A stretch of 64,000 nucleotides of DNA from Ypsolopha sequella (GCA_934047225.1 OW203991.1:3596001-3660000), one strand, 5' to 3'; shown: positions 1 to 10,626, counted from the stretch's first letter. Numbers and translations: made by a program. Notes: generated by a model from the letters alone, not told the origin.

Positions 1-128
1 ACACCAAGAGCTGTCAAATCCACACTGATGTTCCCAATTTGCAAAACAGAAGCGACCACGCCGTAAAACAACACCCCTGAAGCCAAAGACTGGTTTGCAT
101 CAAACTGGACTTTTGTATCTCATCCCAT
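1..128 (-). CDS. possible edge-truncated coding fragment, unrecognised
   Basis: Read on the minus strand, about 40 codons stay open from an in-frame stop near 135 down to the window edge. The translation is hydrophobic with small residues (for example LASGVLFYGVVASVLQ), as in a membrane helix, and includes an N-I-S sequon. No family is recognised, and a convincing splice acceptor upstream is lacking because the tract before it is not pyrimidine-rich. It could be the edge of a neighbouring membrane-protein gene or chance. Confidence 0.2.
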
Positions 129-711
129 CGCCTTATGACTTTAATGTTTTGGAGTTCATATTCAGAAAAAGTCAAGAACATAGAAGATATTTACGTGCAC
201 AAGCGTACGCTCTCCTTTGCCTAGAGCAACAGGAAAGATGGTTTGGCTGACTGACACATGCAGCCCTGACGATATCGTCTCCCCATCGAGCCATCGGTCT
301 AACCAGGATAATGTAAACAACGCCATTATTTTGTTTACCAAAAAAAACAATCAATTAACAAAAAAAAGGAGCAGCTGATTGAATAAAAATATAAGGTTCC
401 CAAATTCAAGAGGAAACATCGCTGTATTACGAGTATTACGGAGTTGCGTAATATTTAATAGCCGACCAGCCCTATGGGCAACCACAATTTCTCATTACTC
501 GCTTACATACGCTCGCTGCCGAAACGCTATCTCTATTATAAGCATAACGTGGTTAAATAGAATGTTACTAAAAAACGCACATACTATACAATACTTCTGC
601 CTTACATTTGACAAAAACTTATTATTTAAATGATATTTATAAATAATAGTATAATTTATTACTCAACCAAACTCATTGCTGTATGATTTATTTGATTTTA
701 TTTTGTTTCAG
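129..711. other. non-coding stretch before gene A exon
   Basis: AT-rich sequence with no supportable gene. If gene A has the structure of its paralogues B and C, this is the 3' part of the intron before its last exon, ending in the pyrimidine-rich acceptor TTTTGTTTCAG at 701-711. The homologous 136-bp upstream exon is not present here, so it lies outside the window or is lost. Confidence 0.5.
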
Positions 712-1997
712 CTTCTATATTAATATTGATGGCATGTCCGGCATCACTACTGGCAGGATGTTTGACTCCTAAATATGGCCGCAAGAAAATTTGTTTGTTG
801 TATTCGATCCCAAGTATAGTTGGAGCAATTTTAATTTTTTATGCTGAAGACTTCCAAACTCTATTTTTTGGATTTCTTAGTATTGGATTAATGGGAGGAT
901 CCAAGTTTATAACCAACATCTACATTGCAGAATGTTGTTCACCAAGAATAAGAGGAACTATGCTAGACATCAAGTATTTATCTGCTTTTCTAGGTTTGGC
1001 AGTTGCACGTTTGCTGAGTAATTCTGGATGCAACTGGAGAAATTTAGCGTTTTATTCTATAATATTTCCGACTTTATCTTTTATTTTTTGTTTGTTTTGT
1101 CCAGAGAGTCCAGCGTGGCTGGCTACTCAAGGTAGATTTGAGGAATCCAGAAACGCATATATTTGGTTAAGGGGCCACAAAGAAGTTGAAGAAATCAATC
1201 GGCTGATAGAGTTACAAGATAGACTTTTGAAGACAAAAGCAATTAAAAATAAAAATAAAAATATTAATTTGAAAGAAGTAGTTAAATTTTTAACTGATAA
1301 AAATTTTTTAAAAGCAAATTGTATAGCGTTGTGCTGTGCATTATTTTATGAAAGCTGTGGGAAATTTATTATAGCGTCATATATCGAAGCTGTTAACGCA
1401 ATAACTAACGACCCGAAACATACAAGTTACTATGCATTTGCTTTAGACATTACTGACTGCGTTGCATTGTGTGTGTCAACAATTACAGTAACTGTAGTCC
1501 GCAGAAGAAGATTGCTGTTCGCAGTTGGTGTCCCAGCTGTTATCTTGGTATTATGTTTTAGTGCCGTGTCCTATGTTTCTTATTTAAAGTTATTACCTGA
1601 TTATTTATCATGGCTTCCTTTTAGTATGTATTGGGTGTACACTTTTATGATAAGCGTTAGTGCTTTACCGATATTAAATACTATTCAGGGGGAAATTTAT
1701 TCTCTGTCACATCGAGGTGCTGGCATTGTCTGCAATTGCATAATTTTTGTTTTTACAATGTTCATTGTCACTAAAACTGGTTTGTACATGATAAAAAGTT
1801 TTTCTGTACATGGCACCTTTTTCATAAATTCAATAATTATGTCTCTGGCTTTATTGTACCTATATTTCATGATGCCCGAAACATTTAATAGAACTTTGCA
1901 GAGTATTGAAGAAGAACTAGACAAAAATAAAATGGAAGAAATTCTTTCAGTTAATCCAGAATACAATCAGAAAATGCTTGGTGAAAAAACGGTGTGA
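712..1997 (+). CDS. Tret1-like MFS sugar transporter, gene A, last exon (partial gene)
   Basis: Last coding exon of a 12-helix major facilitator sugar porter; by family it would move trehalose or a hexose across the plasma membrane. The exon starts after the acceptor at 701-711; the paralogues support a phase-1 intron, so the open frame's ATG at 729 is internal. Counting the codon at 726 as 1, visible motifs are GRKK (18-21, loop between helices 2 and 3), ECCSPRIRG (69-77), PESPAWLATQGRFEESR (126-142), RRRR (259-262, in place of the usual D-R-x-G-R-R of loop 8-9), GEIYSLSHRGAG (322-333) and PETFNRTL (384-391, the PETKG-type motif). Several hydrophobic stretches fit membrane helices. Stop TGA is at 1995-1997. 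The 136-bp exon seen in B and C is absent from the window. There is no frameshift or internal stop, so the exon looks functional. The substrate is inferred only from family. Confidence 0.88.
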
Positions 1998-2369
1998 TTA
2001 TAAAATTTCATTTTTTGCGCGTACGTTGTGATTTTTATATGTATTACCTACAGATTGGGGAATGTTAAGGGGCTCACTTTGTAACTACTTAATTTAGCAA
2101 TGAATGTTATTTATTTTCAAGTTCAATTCGGCTTTTACCTGGGTATTGAAATTCAATTCACAGACAAAAAAAAATCTCAAATAGGGAAATTTTACACTTC
2201 CCTGTGGGGCGACTTAACCGAATATATGTACGACGTTAGTCGTAAGAAATACGTTTAAAAGGTTGATTAGTAAAAAGTAGCACTCAAATAAAAGTTATGA
2301 TTAGTGTTACTTGAATTTAAATTTCCTATCTTCATCACTTTATTCATTATTGTATAAAGGCGATCAAAT
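1998..2369 (+). other. 3' flank of gene A with candidate poly(A) signal
   Basis: AT-rich sequence after the gene A stop. The first AATAAA on the plus strand is at 2287-2292, about 290 bases after the stop, and is the best candidate poly(A) signal. No other feature is seen. Confidence 0.4.
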
Positions 2370-2620
2370 CAAATTCAAATAGTTTATTTTGTAAAGTAGG
2401 TTTACATAATACACTTTTTACGAGTCAAATTTAATCTTATAAATATACATATAATACAAAAATAAATGTACATGAACTAAATTAAAGGTGTTTTAAATTT
2501 ATGTAGCAATATACGATTAAAATGATGGTTAAAATCTATAATTGTGCAAGGTGCTATCCAATCAACCACCCAAACCCATACCGGAGAACCAGCGAAGCAC
2601 CAGGAACTGCTGCATTGAAG
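2370..2620 (-). mobile_element. 5'-truncated LINE 3' end (family LINE-A)
   Basis: The plus strand begins with CAAATTCAAATAG and a TTTATTTTGTAAAG block, then runs to a CCCAAACCCATACCGGAGA block. The same order occurs at 38885-39185 (-), 50708-50990 (+) and 56102-57432 (+); the last still has reverse-transcriptase coding sequence, which identifies these pieces as LINE 3' ends. The (TTTGAA)n-type tail marks the 3' end, so this copy lies on the minus strand. Confidence 0.75.
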
Positions 2621-2950
2621 TGGTAATTGCAATTTAAGAATCCACAAGAACAAGTAGCATGATACTTGTGTATTCCAACAGCCACCAGGTCCAGAAACGT
2701 TGTCTTACATAACTGTTGAATTCGTGAGTCTCAGAGTGTAAGTGCTTGTGTAGTCCGGCTCTGGAATCAAGCTCGTCGCTCTCCCGATTAAGAAGTGGTT
2801 CAGCGTCAACGGTTAGAAGACGTTACGATCAGGGCTATGTTGGGTGAGGGTCCTAGAATTTAATAGTGCCTCTATTTGTTGAGTGTAGTGTTTAGTTTTT
2901 CATAATTTAGATGTGCCAAGCCTAAGTATTTTACTAACTTGACTCCAATT
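2621..2950. other. unassigned sequence
   Basis: No open frame, inverted repeat or recognised repeat family was seen between the LINE-A tail and the retroelement relic. Confidence 0.4.
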
Positions 2951-3764
2951 TCATGAAGACCCCCATAGCGTGGTTGTAATGGAGACTGGAAATGAAGTCG
3001 TATCATATCTCACGAAAAATCTATAGTTAATATCGGATGAGTGGTCTTTAATAGACTTAATAATCTCAATGCTAGCGCCTACCAAGTTTGAGCCATTTCC
3101 ACAGAAAAAGTCCGATGATTGGCCCCTGCGTGAAAAGAAACGCTGCAATAAAATTAGCCGTAGTCATATAACTCACTATTTCGATGTAAATAGCCTTTTA
3201 TGTGAAACATACAGAGATACCTGTATGCCTTTATAAGTTTGCGGCCACGGCCACTACGGTATGCCATCATGATAGGATCTGCATAGTTGAAACAAGTTAT
3301 TTATAATATAAATATAGGCTTTAATCGGTTCTGTGGCAAATTTCCCATGATTGTCTGTATAGTTTCCCACGAAAACGTGCACATAATACGTATTTTCTTG
3401 TGGTTGACTCAGCCAAACTTCGCCCCCATAAAGGCCAATATTTTTCCATGATGGAGTACAGCAAGTGTTGGGGCCCTGATTGCATAAGGTTTTTGTGTTC
3501 GTGTTCGAAAATTTGTTGGGTAAGTTTGTGCTTTTTATTTAGAATAGTTGGGTGAATCTTTTCATATTCATAGTCTGAATTTATTATTCTGCCGCCAACT
3601 TTTATCAGATTGTGAAGGTCTTTGTCCAAAAATGGATTCCGGCATGAAATAACTGATCCTTTCCATGTTTAATTTGAATTTAGTGTTTTGAAAAAGACTG
3701 CTTGTGAAAAAGAAATCAATCATTTCATAGATTCGTTCAACTCTTCTGGCACAAATGACTGGTA
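2951..3764 (-). pseudogene. decayed BEL/Pao retrotransposon, integrase part
   Basis: Minus-strand fragments occur in the correct order for the C-terminal half of a BEL/Pao polyprotein. From high to low coordinate they are: a short segment RRVERIYEMI resembling the linker before integrase (near 3750); an integrase zinc-binding segment at 3629-3321 with L-I-K-V-G-G-R-I and the H-E-H...Y-W-P-L-W-G-R pattern; and an integrase core segment at 3148-2951 with S-R-R-G, then N-G-S-N-L-V-G-A in place of the usual DN-T-NFVGA, ending in an L-W-G block. Frameshifts and lost catalytic residues show it is dead. It is unrelated in detail to the intact BEL/Pao element at 15243-22065. Confidence 0.7.
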
Positions 3765-3832
3765 AGTGTATTATGTATACCTTCTTTACAAAATAAACTA
3801 TTTGAATTTGAATTTGGTTAGTTTGCAGATGG
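3765..3832 (+). mobile_element. short LINE-A tail inserted in retroelement relic
   Basis: Contains a TTTACAAAATAAACTATTTGAA-like block followed by the TTTGAATTTG tail, matching the 3' ends at 50990 and 57420. It separates a Ty3/gypsy-like segment from a BEL/Pao-like segment. Confidence 0.6.
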
Positions 3833-3957
3833 AATTGACGTCCCAGCAAGTATTTGCTGAAATGCTGCAATATCTTCACTACGGCAAGTAGCTCCCGTCT
3901 CGTGACGCAATCATTTCTATTCGATTTTGATAAAGATTTGCTGAAGTAAGCTATCAA
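3833..3957 (-). pseudogene. Ty3/gypsy RNase H fragment
   Basis: About 40 codons on the minus strand beginning IAYFSKSLSKSNRNDCVTRR and continuing E-L-L-A-V-V-K...K-Y-L-L-G-R-Q-F-H-L-Q-T. This is the signature of the RNase H domain of Ty3/gypsy LTR retroelements (S-R-x-L-x-x-x-E-x-N-Y, E-x-L-A-V-V, G-x-x-F-x-L-x-T-D). Only this piece remains; it is cut by the LINE-A tail. Confidence 0.7.
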
Positions 3958-3977
3958 AACTTCATGATAACCGTTCC

Positions 3978-5726
3978 CAGTGGCGGATTTGCAGTCTTGG
4001 CTACCCTAGGCCATGTAGTACCAGCCGCCCCTTTCTTAGCTCCCATCGTTTAGGTAATGCATATGAATTTACTTGTCAACTTTTATCGAAATATATTCCG
4101 ATATTTAACTATTTTTATGTCGTATATAGAATACAAGACACATGGGTATCAAATTGTTATTAAAATATATAGCTTGGCTATATTTACTTGCATCTATTTC
4201 GAGAAATCCACAAAAAATCTATGTCCCCCCATTTCTCAAAAACTGGTGGACCCAAAAATATGCTAAAAATCATATTAATATCTGCTTACGTAAAGATTAC
4301 AGGAAAAATAAAGCGGTTGAGAAATGCACGAAAACAAAATGAGAAAATTAAAATTATGGAGTTTGACCGGTTTGTTATATTTCAATAAGCACGAAAATGG
4401 ATACATTATTCTAAGAAATTGTCTTGTACGTCAGTACAATACACCTTTTGTAATGTTTTGGCCTTTTCTTTGATTTCTGACGCGCTTAGTTTCGTCAGGT
4501 TAATAATGAAATAAAATAAAACATTTAATAACAAAGTAAAAGTTACTTTGGGTTGTTTCTTGTTATCATCAGTGTATTTTTTGCCACGATTGGCCCAGAG
4601 GCGTGCCGTCCATAAAAGCATAAAGGCACTGCCTACCTTGCAATAAGTTCAGCGCTTTACAGTTAAACCATAGATAATAGTTAAACACAGTCTCTTGACC
4701 AATAACAACGCGCGGTTACGCGCGGTAGATTGCGGAAATTCAAACTTCCATTAAGAACACGCGTACTTTGTATGACCGAAGAAGCCACTAAAGGCAGCCT
4801 AATCACGCACACTTTCAAATTCTCGTTCACGCAAGTACAGCACGCACACATCCATGGCTCGCTTTGAGCTCGATTACAAAACCACAATAAATTATTCATT
4901 TGTATTTTACTATTACCACCCTTATCTTCGCGCCGTAAAAGTCAATTCTGCAAATAAAAGCTCTGCCTCGTTAGTACGCTACATAATTACTACGTAGTAT
5001 GCAGTCGCCAAAGGAGTAAAAGGAATGTCTCACCTTTTTAATTTATCCGTGTTGCATCAGTTGTCTCATTGCAAAGAAAGCATTTTGTTTGTTTTTATTA
5101 GTTTTCTTTCTGGTGTTATCGCGCGTGGAATGTTTGTTTATTTACATTATTCAGAGCAGATTTCGGTTTCTTAGTGCATATATAAATAGGTAGTATTGGT
5201 TCGGTGATTTCGATGGTTGGTTTGTTGTGTTGAAATGGAAAAATTTACTTGTGAAACTTGCGACGACGGCCTTGTTTGTTTGACAAAATTGAAAAATCAG
5301 GCGTTCGATAAATTATCTTTTGAGGAGAAACGAAAGGCCATAATTCAAGGAAAGTGTATACCAGAACTACACAGTTGTGTCAAAAGAAAGGAACGGTAAC
5401 TCGCCAATGAAATAAAAAATATTACGAGTCATATAAATGGTTGTCGGGTTGTGTACACACCAATGCCCTGTATTGTTTTCCGTATATTTTAGATAGTTAG
5501 ATAGTCCGTGTAAGTTACAAACCTACTTGAGGTGGTCAGAACTTTACTTCTTTTACTGTCATCATATGAACAAGCTTACTCAAATATTTTATTTTCATTA
5601 TCATTTGTCAAAATTTATTCTGCCTACCTAGGTTAAATATGCTGTGCACGCGCCTGGATTGGCCACCCCTAATACCTGGGCGCCCTAGGCCCGGGCCTAC
5701 TGGGCCTTAGGACAAATCCGCCACTG
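3978..5726. mobile_element. hAT-type DNA transposon, non-autonomous or decayed
   Basis: The ends are CAGTGGCGGATTTG at 3978 and its inverted match CAAATCCGCCACTG ending at 5726. The flanking 8 bases, ACCGTTCC (3970-3977) and TCCTTTCC (5727-5734), agree at 6 of 8 positions. CAGTGGCG ends with an 8-bp target duplication are typical of hAT elements. There is no full transposase; the best internal frame is the small one at 5235-5399. The interior otherwise holds AT-rich DNA without an assignable gene. Confidence 0.75.
5235..5399 (+). CDS. short ORF inside hAT element, possible transposase N-terminus remnant
   Basis: The ATG at 5235 opens 54 codons (MEKFTCETCDDGLVCLTKLK..., ending with a basic KRKER). 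It is charged, with two C-x-x-C-like cysteine pairs at its start, and lies in the internal part of the hAT element. It could be the leftover first exon of a transposase. No family match can be claimed from sight, and it is too short to be a complete gene. Confidence 0.3.
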   Translation: MEKFTCETCDDGLVCLTKLKNQAFDKLSFEEKRKAIIQGKCIPELHSCVKRKER

Positions 5727-5841
5727 TCCTTTCCGTTGAGACAACACACCTCCAATATTACTTGTGTCCGTATCAACTATGAATTCATTTTCAGTATCAG
5801 GGTAGCCCAAAATTGGGGTGTTGCACAACCGTTTCTTTAAA

Positions 5842-6352
5842 GCCGGCGCCAGACATGTGTCCACTTATTTGCACACTTCTTCGACGACTTTGTACACACA
5901 TTTGGCGCACCTGCCACACATGCTTTGCAAACTCTTTTCTCCACAGTATGCTGGTAGACAACAAAGGAGATGGACGACGATTTCGTGGACGCAGTGTGCT
6001 TATATTATTTATGAGCATGTAATTATTTTTTACATGTGCAACAAAATATATCGAAACGTCCGAGAAGAAGGCTTGAATGGATGTGTGTCCATTTTGAACG
6101 ATCAAGTACGTAGTGTCTCACACAACCATTCCCCACAACAGTGCTCGCGCAACTGGTCTTTGCAAATAGGCCAAATAGTGTGGCAGGCTACGCACTTATT
6201 TGAACACATTCCTTTGATGTGCGCTAAAAAACCGATACCGCTCGGCAAAGTGCAAATCTGTGTACAAACTTTGGAACACATAGACAAAGTCTCGTGCCAC
6301 ACAGTGTGTCCACTCGAGTGTGCAAATAAGTGGACACATGTCTGGCGCCGGC
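5842..6352. mobile_element. foldback element with perfect 36-bp inverted ends
   Basis: Left arm 5842-5877 and right arm 6317-6352 are perfect reverse complements over 36 bases, starting GCCGGCGCCAGACATGTGTC. Subterminal motifs such as TTTGCACAC and GTGTGGCA recur in both orientations between the arms. No target duplication was found beside the ends, so the true boundaries may lie further out. The long frame across it (5818-6450) has no recognisable domain and follows the repeat structure. Confidence 0.7.
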
Positions 6353-6411
6353 ATTACACCTGTAGAGGCATGTCAGTGACTGAGTTATACTATATATTTA
6401 CCTATATAATT

Positions 6412-6451
6412 ATCAGTTGGAGTAATAATGACCGTTATTACTCCAACTGAT
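6412..6451. repeat. perfect 17-bp stem, 6-base loop hairpin
   Basis: ATCAGTTGGAGTAATAA at 6412-6428 pairs exactly with TTATTACTCCAACTGAT at 6435-6451. A GATGCCGGGCCCAG motif follows; a related GATGCCGGGTCCAG occurs near 53230, so the hairpin borders a dispersed repeat. Confidence 0.7.
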
Positions 6452-6586
6452 GCCGGGCCCAGTGGGGCCTAAAATATATCTTGGACTCTATTGTGATATT
6501 TTATAATAATTGTGTCTCATTTATATATAATTTTATTAATTAAATATATGCTTGTAATAAATTAAAATGCTGTAATGTGTCTGTTA

Positions 6587-6788
6587 TACCGGGTGTAAAA
6601 GGATAGGTATATTTGAATCTAACCACATAATTTACTGATTATACTGAACAAGTTTCCCAAAGAAATAAAATTATTATTGTTGCTTGACAATTTTGAAAAC
6701 CCATCTACTGTGAGTTCTGCTCGGTCATATTTTGATTATAAAATTATGTTGGTTTCATTCAAAGATACCTGTCCGTCGACACCCGGTA
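6587..6788. mobile_element. small TA-target MITE
   Basis: Ends TACCGGGTGT...ACACCCGGTA, with similarity extending about 30 bases inward (both ends continue into GGATAGGTAT / GGACAGGTAT when read inward). TA dinucleotides flank it at 6585-6586 and 6789-6790. About 200 bp, with no coding capacity. Confidence 0.7.
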
Positions 6789-6945
6789 TACATTGATGTT
6801 TAAATGCAATGCTATTAGAAGAAAGTGTAGATAGGTTACTTACACAATATTCGAACTTCTAAAACGGCACACAACATACATGACGTCAGTAAATTACGCA
6901 ATGTCACATTGATACGTGGAAGTCATAATTATCGCGAAGGAAAAA

Positions 6946-7108
6946 GAGACCTGGGGATCTAAAAAGGACGACTTGGGTGAATCATGAAATGATTTGAAAG
7001 TAGGATAGAGTCAGAGTTTCTTTATGCGTGCAAAAGAGACGGCATTACAACAGAATCAGAATATGATTCATCCAAAGCGGCCTTTTTAGAGTTCCAGACC
7101 TATATGTT
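6946..7108. mobile_element. MITE family X, copy 1
   Basis: Contains GGGGATCTAAAAAGGACG near the left end and CGGCCTTTTTAGAG near the right end, as an inverted repeat. The internal sequence (GACTTGGGTGAATCAT, GCAAAAGAGACGGCATT) recurs at 12259-12400 with a few changes. Exact ends were not fixed. Confidence 0.6.
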
Positions 7109-7949
7109 GCTGTCCGTCGTCCCGTGCGACGTCCGTCGTGCGCTGATGCCGACGCAATACTGAGTTCAGGTTGGCAAATTAGCCAAGTTTTAACGTGCCA
7201 CTAGTATTTCGTCCATGGTGCCACTCGCGGATTACCTATAACCTAACTACACTATCTTCTAATATCATTGTTTTAATGATGTTCCTAGGTCTGAGGAAGA
7301 GTAATATATGTTGCAATCCGGTTTTTGGCCGCCATTTTGAATACTTCGGGATCTTGACTTGGTCACAGGCATTTTCAGATTCAGCGGGGTCGAATTAGCT
7401 AAAACATCTGTTACCAAAAAGTTATATGGTCTGCTTCTACGTAGAATAAAATATAATCGAAATCTAGCCTGCTCTAATTTGCGGCAGAGCCGCACTTAAG
7501 GGGCCAAAGGCCCGCAGTCGCACACGGCGCACAGTGGGCTGAAATCGAGTTTTCGTGGAATTAGTGATGAATGAATACCAACTTTACTTTTCATATTTTG
7601 TTGATACCAGCGTATTCTACTAATTACGACGATGGTTTATTTTTAATGATTTTTCTTCCTAATACGTATACTTTAGCTAATAAACGCCTTAGTTAATTTT
7701 TTTGTATTGAGAAAAATACATTTGGTCAGTTTATTCAAAAGTCTCAACATATGGGTTAAGGATTCTAATAGTCTGTATGTTTAGCTATGATTATATACAT
7801 ATAGGGGTGACTTCGCAACCGTGCCAATTTACTGACCAACTTAATAGTTAGTGTAGCGAAAAAAAATTTATCTGTAAAAGTTGTTCAGAATCAAAAAGCC
7901 TGCGATTTACTAGGACCCTAAGTCCCACATTTTCCTGAATGAAACCAAT
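7109..7949. other. unassigned sequence
   Basis: No gene recognised. It has a GTCCGTCGTCCCGTGCGACG cluster near 7110-7140 and a GGCCGCCATTTTG block near 7329. The short frames here lack family features. Confidence 0.4.
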
Positions 7950-8030
7950 GTGACCAGTGCACCTAGATTTACTTTTCTTTCCGCGTTTATGTACTGCAAT
8001 GTTATAATGTTAATTTATAATTTTGTTATT
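7950..8030 (+). mobile_element. SINE-2 body fragment
   Basis: GATTTACTTTTCTTTCCGCG followed by TACTGCAATGTTATAATGTTAA. The same string with small changes follows the tRNA-like head at 22184-22255 and recurs at 45081-45150. Confidence 0.65.
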
Positions 8031-8807
8031 TTGTATAAAATAATTTACTATTACTTGTATATTATAATGTTTTAAAGTTTTTATACCTGTATTGTGTGAT
8101 TGTGTGGTGGTGTTAAACCCTTTGTAAGGAAGACAAACACGCACATGACCAAATAATAATAAAAAAAAAGGTAAAAAGAACAAAGGTATACTTTTAGGGT
8201 TCCGTAGTACCTAGAGGGTACAAAAGGAACCATAATAACCGATGTAAAGTATGGCACTGACTGGTACTGATTGTAACTTAAGAAGAACCCTACTTGAGAA
8301 TCAAATTTTTTACCTTTTGTAAAAAAAAAAACAGTCCCGTAGCAGAGAATATAAAGTATTACTACGTAAAGAAGCGACACTCTCCTCCCCGCGCGAATTT
8401 AACGTACCCCGCGGTCCCCCGCAAGTTAGTGGAAATCTGGAGTCAGGCAGAGCTCGATTACCACTCGTTTGCTGCGCGCGTGTTTTGTTACAAAGTTTTA
8501 TCACGATACTGATTTTTAATCAGTATGGTGCGTTATTGCAGTGTTTATGGATGCCTGGAAAACTTTTTTTCAAAAATTAGAATTGCGTGATCAAACCTTA
8601 CAATTTCGTTCAGTAACGCATTTGGAACAATAAAATCAGTATTTATAACTTTCCATGTTTTGACAAGTTTTAATTTTTTTTCCAAAATTTATGTTTGAGT
8701 AGTTGTTAATTATATGATGATCATTTATGCATACGAAACTATATAGGTACCTACTAAGCTTAGGCATACTATATATATATATATTTTACTTTTAAAGTAA
8801 CGAAAAA

Positions 8808-9170
8808 GCAGCGGTAACTCAGGGGTAGAACGCTGGCCTCTTAATCTTGAGATTAAGGTTCGATCTCCGGTCGGGCATGCACCAATGAGTTCTTCGGAAT
8901 TTACATAATGTGCATAGTATTTGCTAATAGGTACTTACCACTATGTGAACAGTGAAGGAAAACATAGTAAGGAAACCTGCATGCCCTAAAAAGAGTGTAT
9001 TTGTGCCCGAAGAACGATGATAGGGCTCACCACCCATCACGTTGGGACGTAATATTTGCAGGTGAAACGCGGGTTTACCGAGTGTGGGTGGACTGTGACT
9101 TGCATTTCAAAGTTCACACTCGGAACACATCCGACACCCCCCGGGGCATTCAGGTCGTAACGATTTATAT
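8808..9170 (+). mobile_element. tRNA-derived SINE-1, full-length copy
   Basis: The head is tRNA-like: an A-box region TAACTCAGGGGTAGAAC (about 8815) and B box GGTTCGATCTCC at 8857-8868, at normal tRNA spacing. It is followed by a unique body ending CCCCCCGGGGCATTC...TTTATATAC. A second copy in reverse orientation lies at 48287-48632, and a 3' fragment lies at 48851-48960. The tRNA part is degenerate and the anticodon loop unclear, so it is a Pol III-promoted retroposon and not a tRNA gene. Confidence 0.8.
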
Positions 9171-9178
9171 ACATATAT

Positions 9179-9439
9179 AAGGTTAAATAACATTATTTGG
9201 CGAAACTCAAAACAAAGGTAGTACTAGTCTATATGGACAACTGTTTGTTTGGGAGCTAAGCGAAATTCTTAACTTTTTTTCACTTCCTCCTATACAAATT
9301 GCTCCGATCAGCTGACTCGTCCAGTATGGAAAGGTGAAAACGAATTTTAAGAATTTTTCACTATCCTATTAAAAAAAGTTATTCATATGGACATGTTCTA
9401 CATATGTTTCAAATTTCGCCAACTAATTGAATTTAACCT

Positions 9440-9440
<1 letters not shown>
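9179..9440. mobile_element. MITE with AAGGTTAAAT ends
   Basis: The ends are AAGGTTAAAT and ATTTAACCTT; inverted similarity extends about 35 bases (TTGGCGAAA is shared). The centre contains CCGATCAGCTGACTC, the same core found in the AAGGTCTTTCAATT MITEs at 39864-40125 and 47668-47926. TA-rich flanks fit a TA target. Confidence 0.65.

Positions 9441-9472
<32 letters not shown>
9441..9472. repeat. (TA)n microsatellite
   Basis: An uninterrupted run of about 14 TA units directly beside the MITE end. It may have expanded from the TA target site. Confidence 0.8.
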
Positions 9473-9477
<5 letters not shown>

Positions 9478-9763
9478 TTTTTTTAATACTGATTAATCCA
9501 CGGGGAACCAGAAATTGGACTACGCTAAAATTTAGGAAGAGAATCACATAAGTTGCTGACTTATATTGTGTCCCTCTCGGGCGACGACGCTCACACGATT
9601 GCTGCCAGCCCTAGACTAGCTCACGCACACACACAAGCGTGTGCGGACAAGCCAGATGCGCGCGTGAGAGTGTAGGTAAATAACTTGAGCCTCGACTATG
9701 AAGTGTCGGGGGTGTGCCCGTAGTGTCAGAGAGAAAGCTTTGTTAAAGAAACAAGTAAAATTA

Positions 9764-10248
9764 TACAGGGTGTTTGGGACATCGATGTTAATATTTTCAG
9801 GCATGACAAAAGAAGTGATTTTGAAATTTTTTTACTGAATTTACTATTACGCAAAGTTTTGTAGTTTCCGAGATATAGACATTTTTCAGTTTTGTCCAAT
9901 GTTACAATTAAACACTATTTATAGCTTAAAAATCTTATTTTATATTAAATTATTTCTTAATATTCTTCTATTGAATAAAAAACTAGGTTAAAAACTAGGT
10001 AAAAAAAGAAGTGAAAATCAAACACAAAAATACGGTACGAAGAAACAGATTTTTTATTAAATTCGAGTAACAACCGAAATAATTATTTTTAACCATAAAA
10101 AGTGTTTTATAATTTTTTTATGCAGTTACATAATTTAAATAATATAACTGGAAAAGTTTGCAAAATAGTAAATTCTGTCAGAAATGTTCAAAATCACTTG
10201 CTTTATCATCCCTCAAAATATTAATATCGATATTCCAAACAACCTGTA
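9764..10248. mobile_element. foldback MITE with ~85-bp arms, TACAGG ends
   Basis: The left arm starts TACAGGGTGTTTGGGACATC and the right arm, read inward, starts TACAGGTTGTTTGGAATATC. Similarity continues through GTGATTTTGAA and GAATTTACTATT, about 85 bases per arm. The TA flanks fit a Tc1/mariner-like target. No coding capacity. Confidence 0.75.
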
Positions 10249-10567
10249 TATCTTCTCTTTTTGTTTTAGATAACGAAAACAAAGACTTTTGAACTAGTAG
10301 TTCACCCGAACTGTGAACTCGCGGTTCCATCTTGACCGATTATTAATTATAATAATAATTATTAACTTATTAATTTTTTGTGCCTCATTTACTCGCCTAC
10401 TAAATTTCATGACACTCGAGTTTTTTAAGAAAAAGCTTGTTTAAAAAGCAAGCCCGGCTTGTGTAAGTAGACTCGAAGAACTTCATTCGCTTCACTCACG
10501 TAGTTTTCAATAAAATATCAAACATTCTAGACTTAACAACAAAATAATACTAAGATATAACAGGAAA
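10249..10567. other. unassigned, downstream of gene B
   Basis: AT-rich, with a short inverted pair around AGTTCACCCGAACTGTGAACT near 10300. No gene seen. Confidence 0.4.
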
Positions 10568-10618
10568 ATAACAAGGTAGGTAAAATAACAAGGTAGGTAA
10601 AATAACAAGGTAGGTAAA
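10568..10618. repeat. 17-bp tandem repeat, three copies
   Basis: The unit ATAACAAGGTAGGTAAA is repeated three times without visible change (starts 17 bases apart). It lies just past the 3' end of gene B, beyond its poly(A) signal at 10627-10632. Confidence 0.85.
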
Positions 10619-10626
10619 AGGTACAT

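Noticed and set aside
5818..6450. 210-codon frame on the plus strand
   Set aside because: It spans the inverted-repeat element, has no domain and follows the repeat motifs, so it is not a gene.
8808..8880. Functional tRNA gene
   Set aside because: A and B boxes are present but stems mispair and the sequence continues into a repeated body; it is a SINE head.
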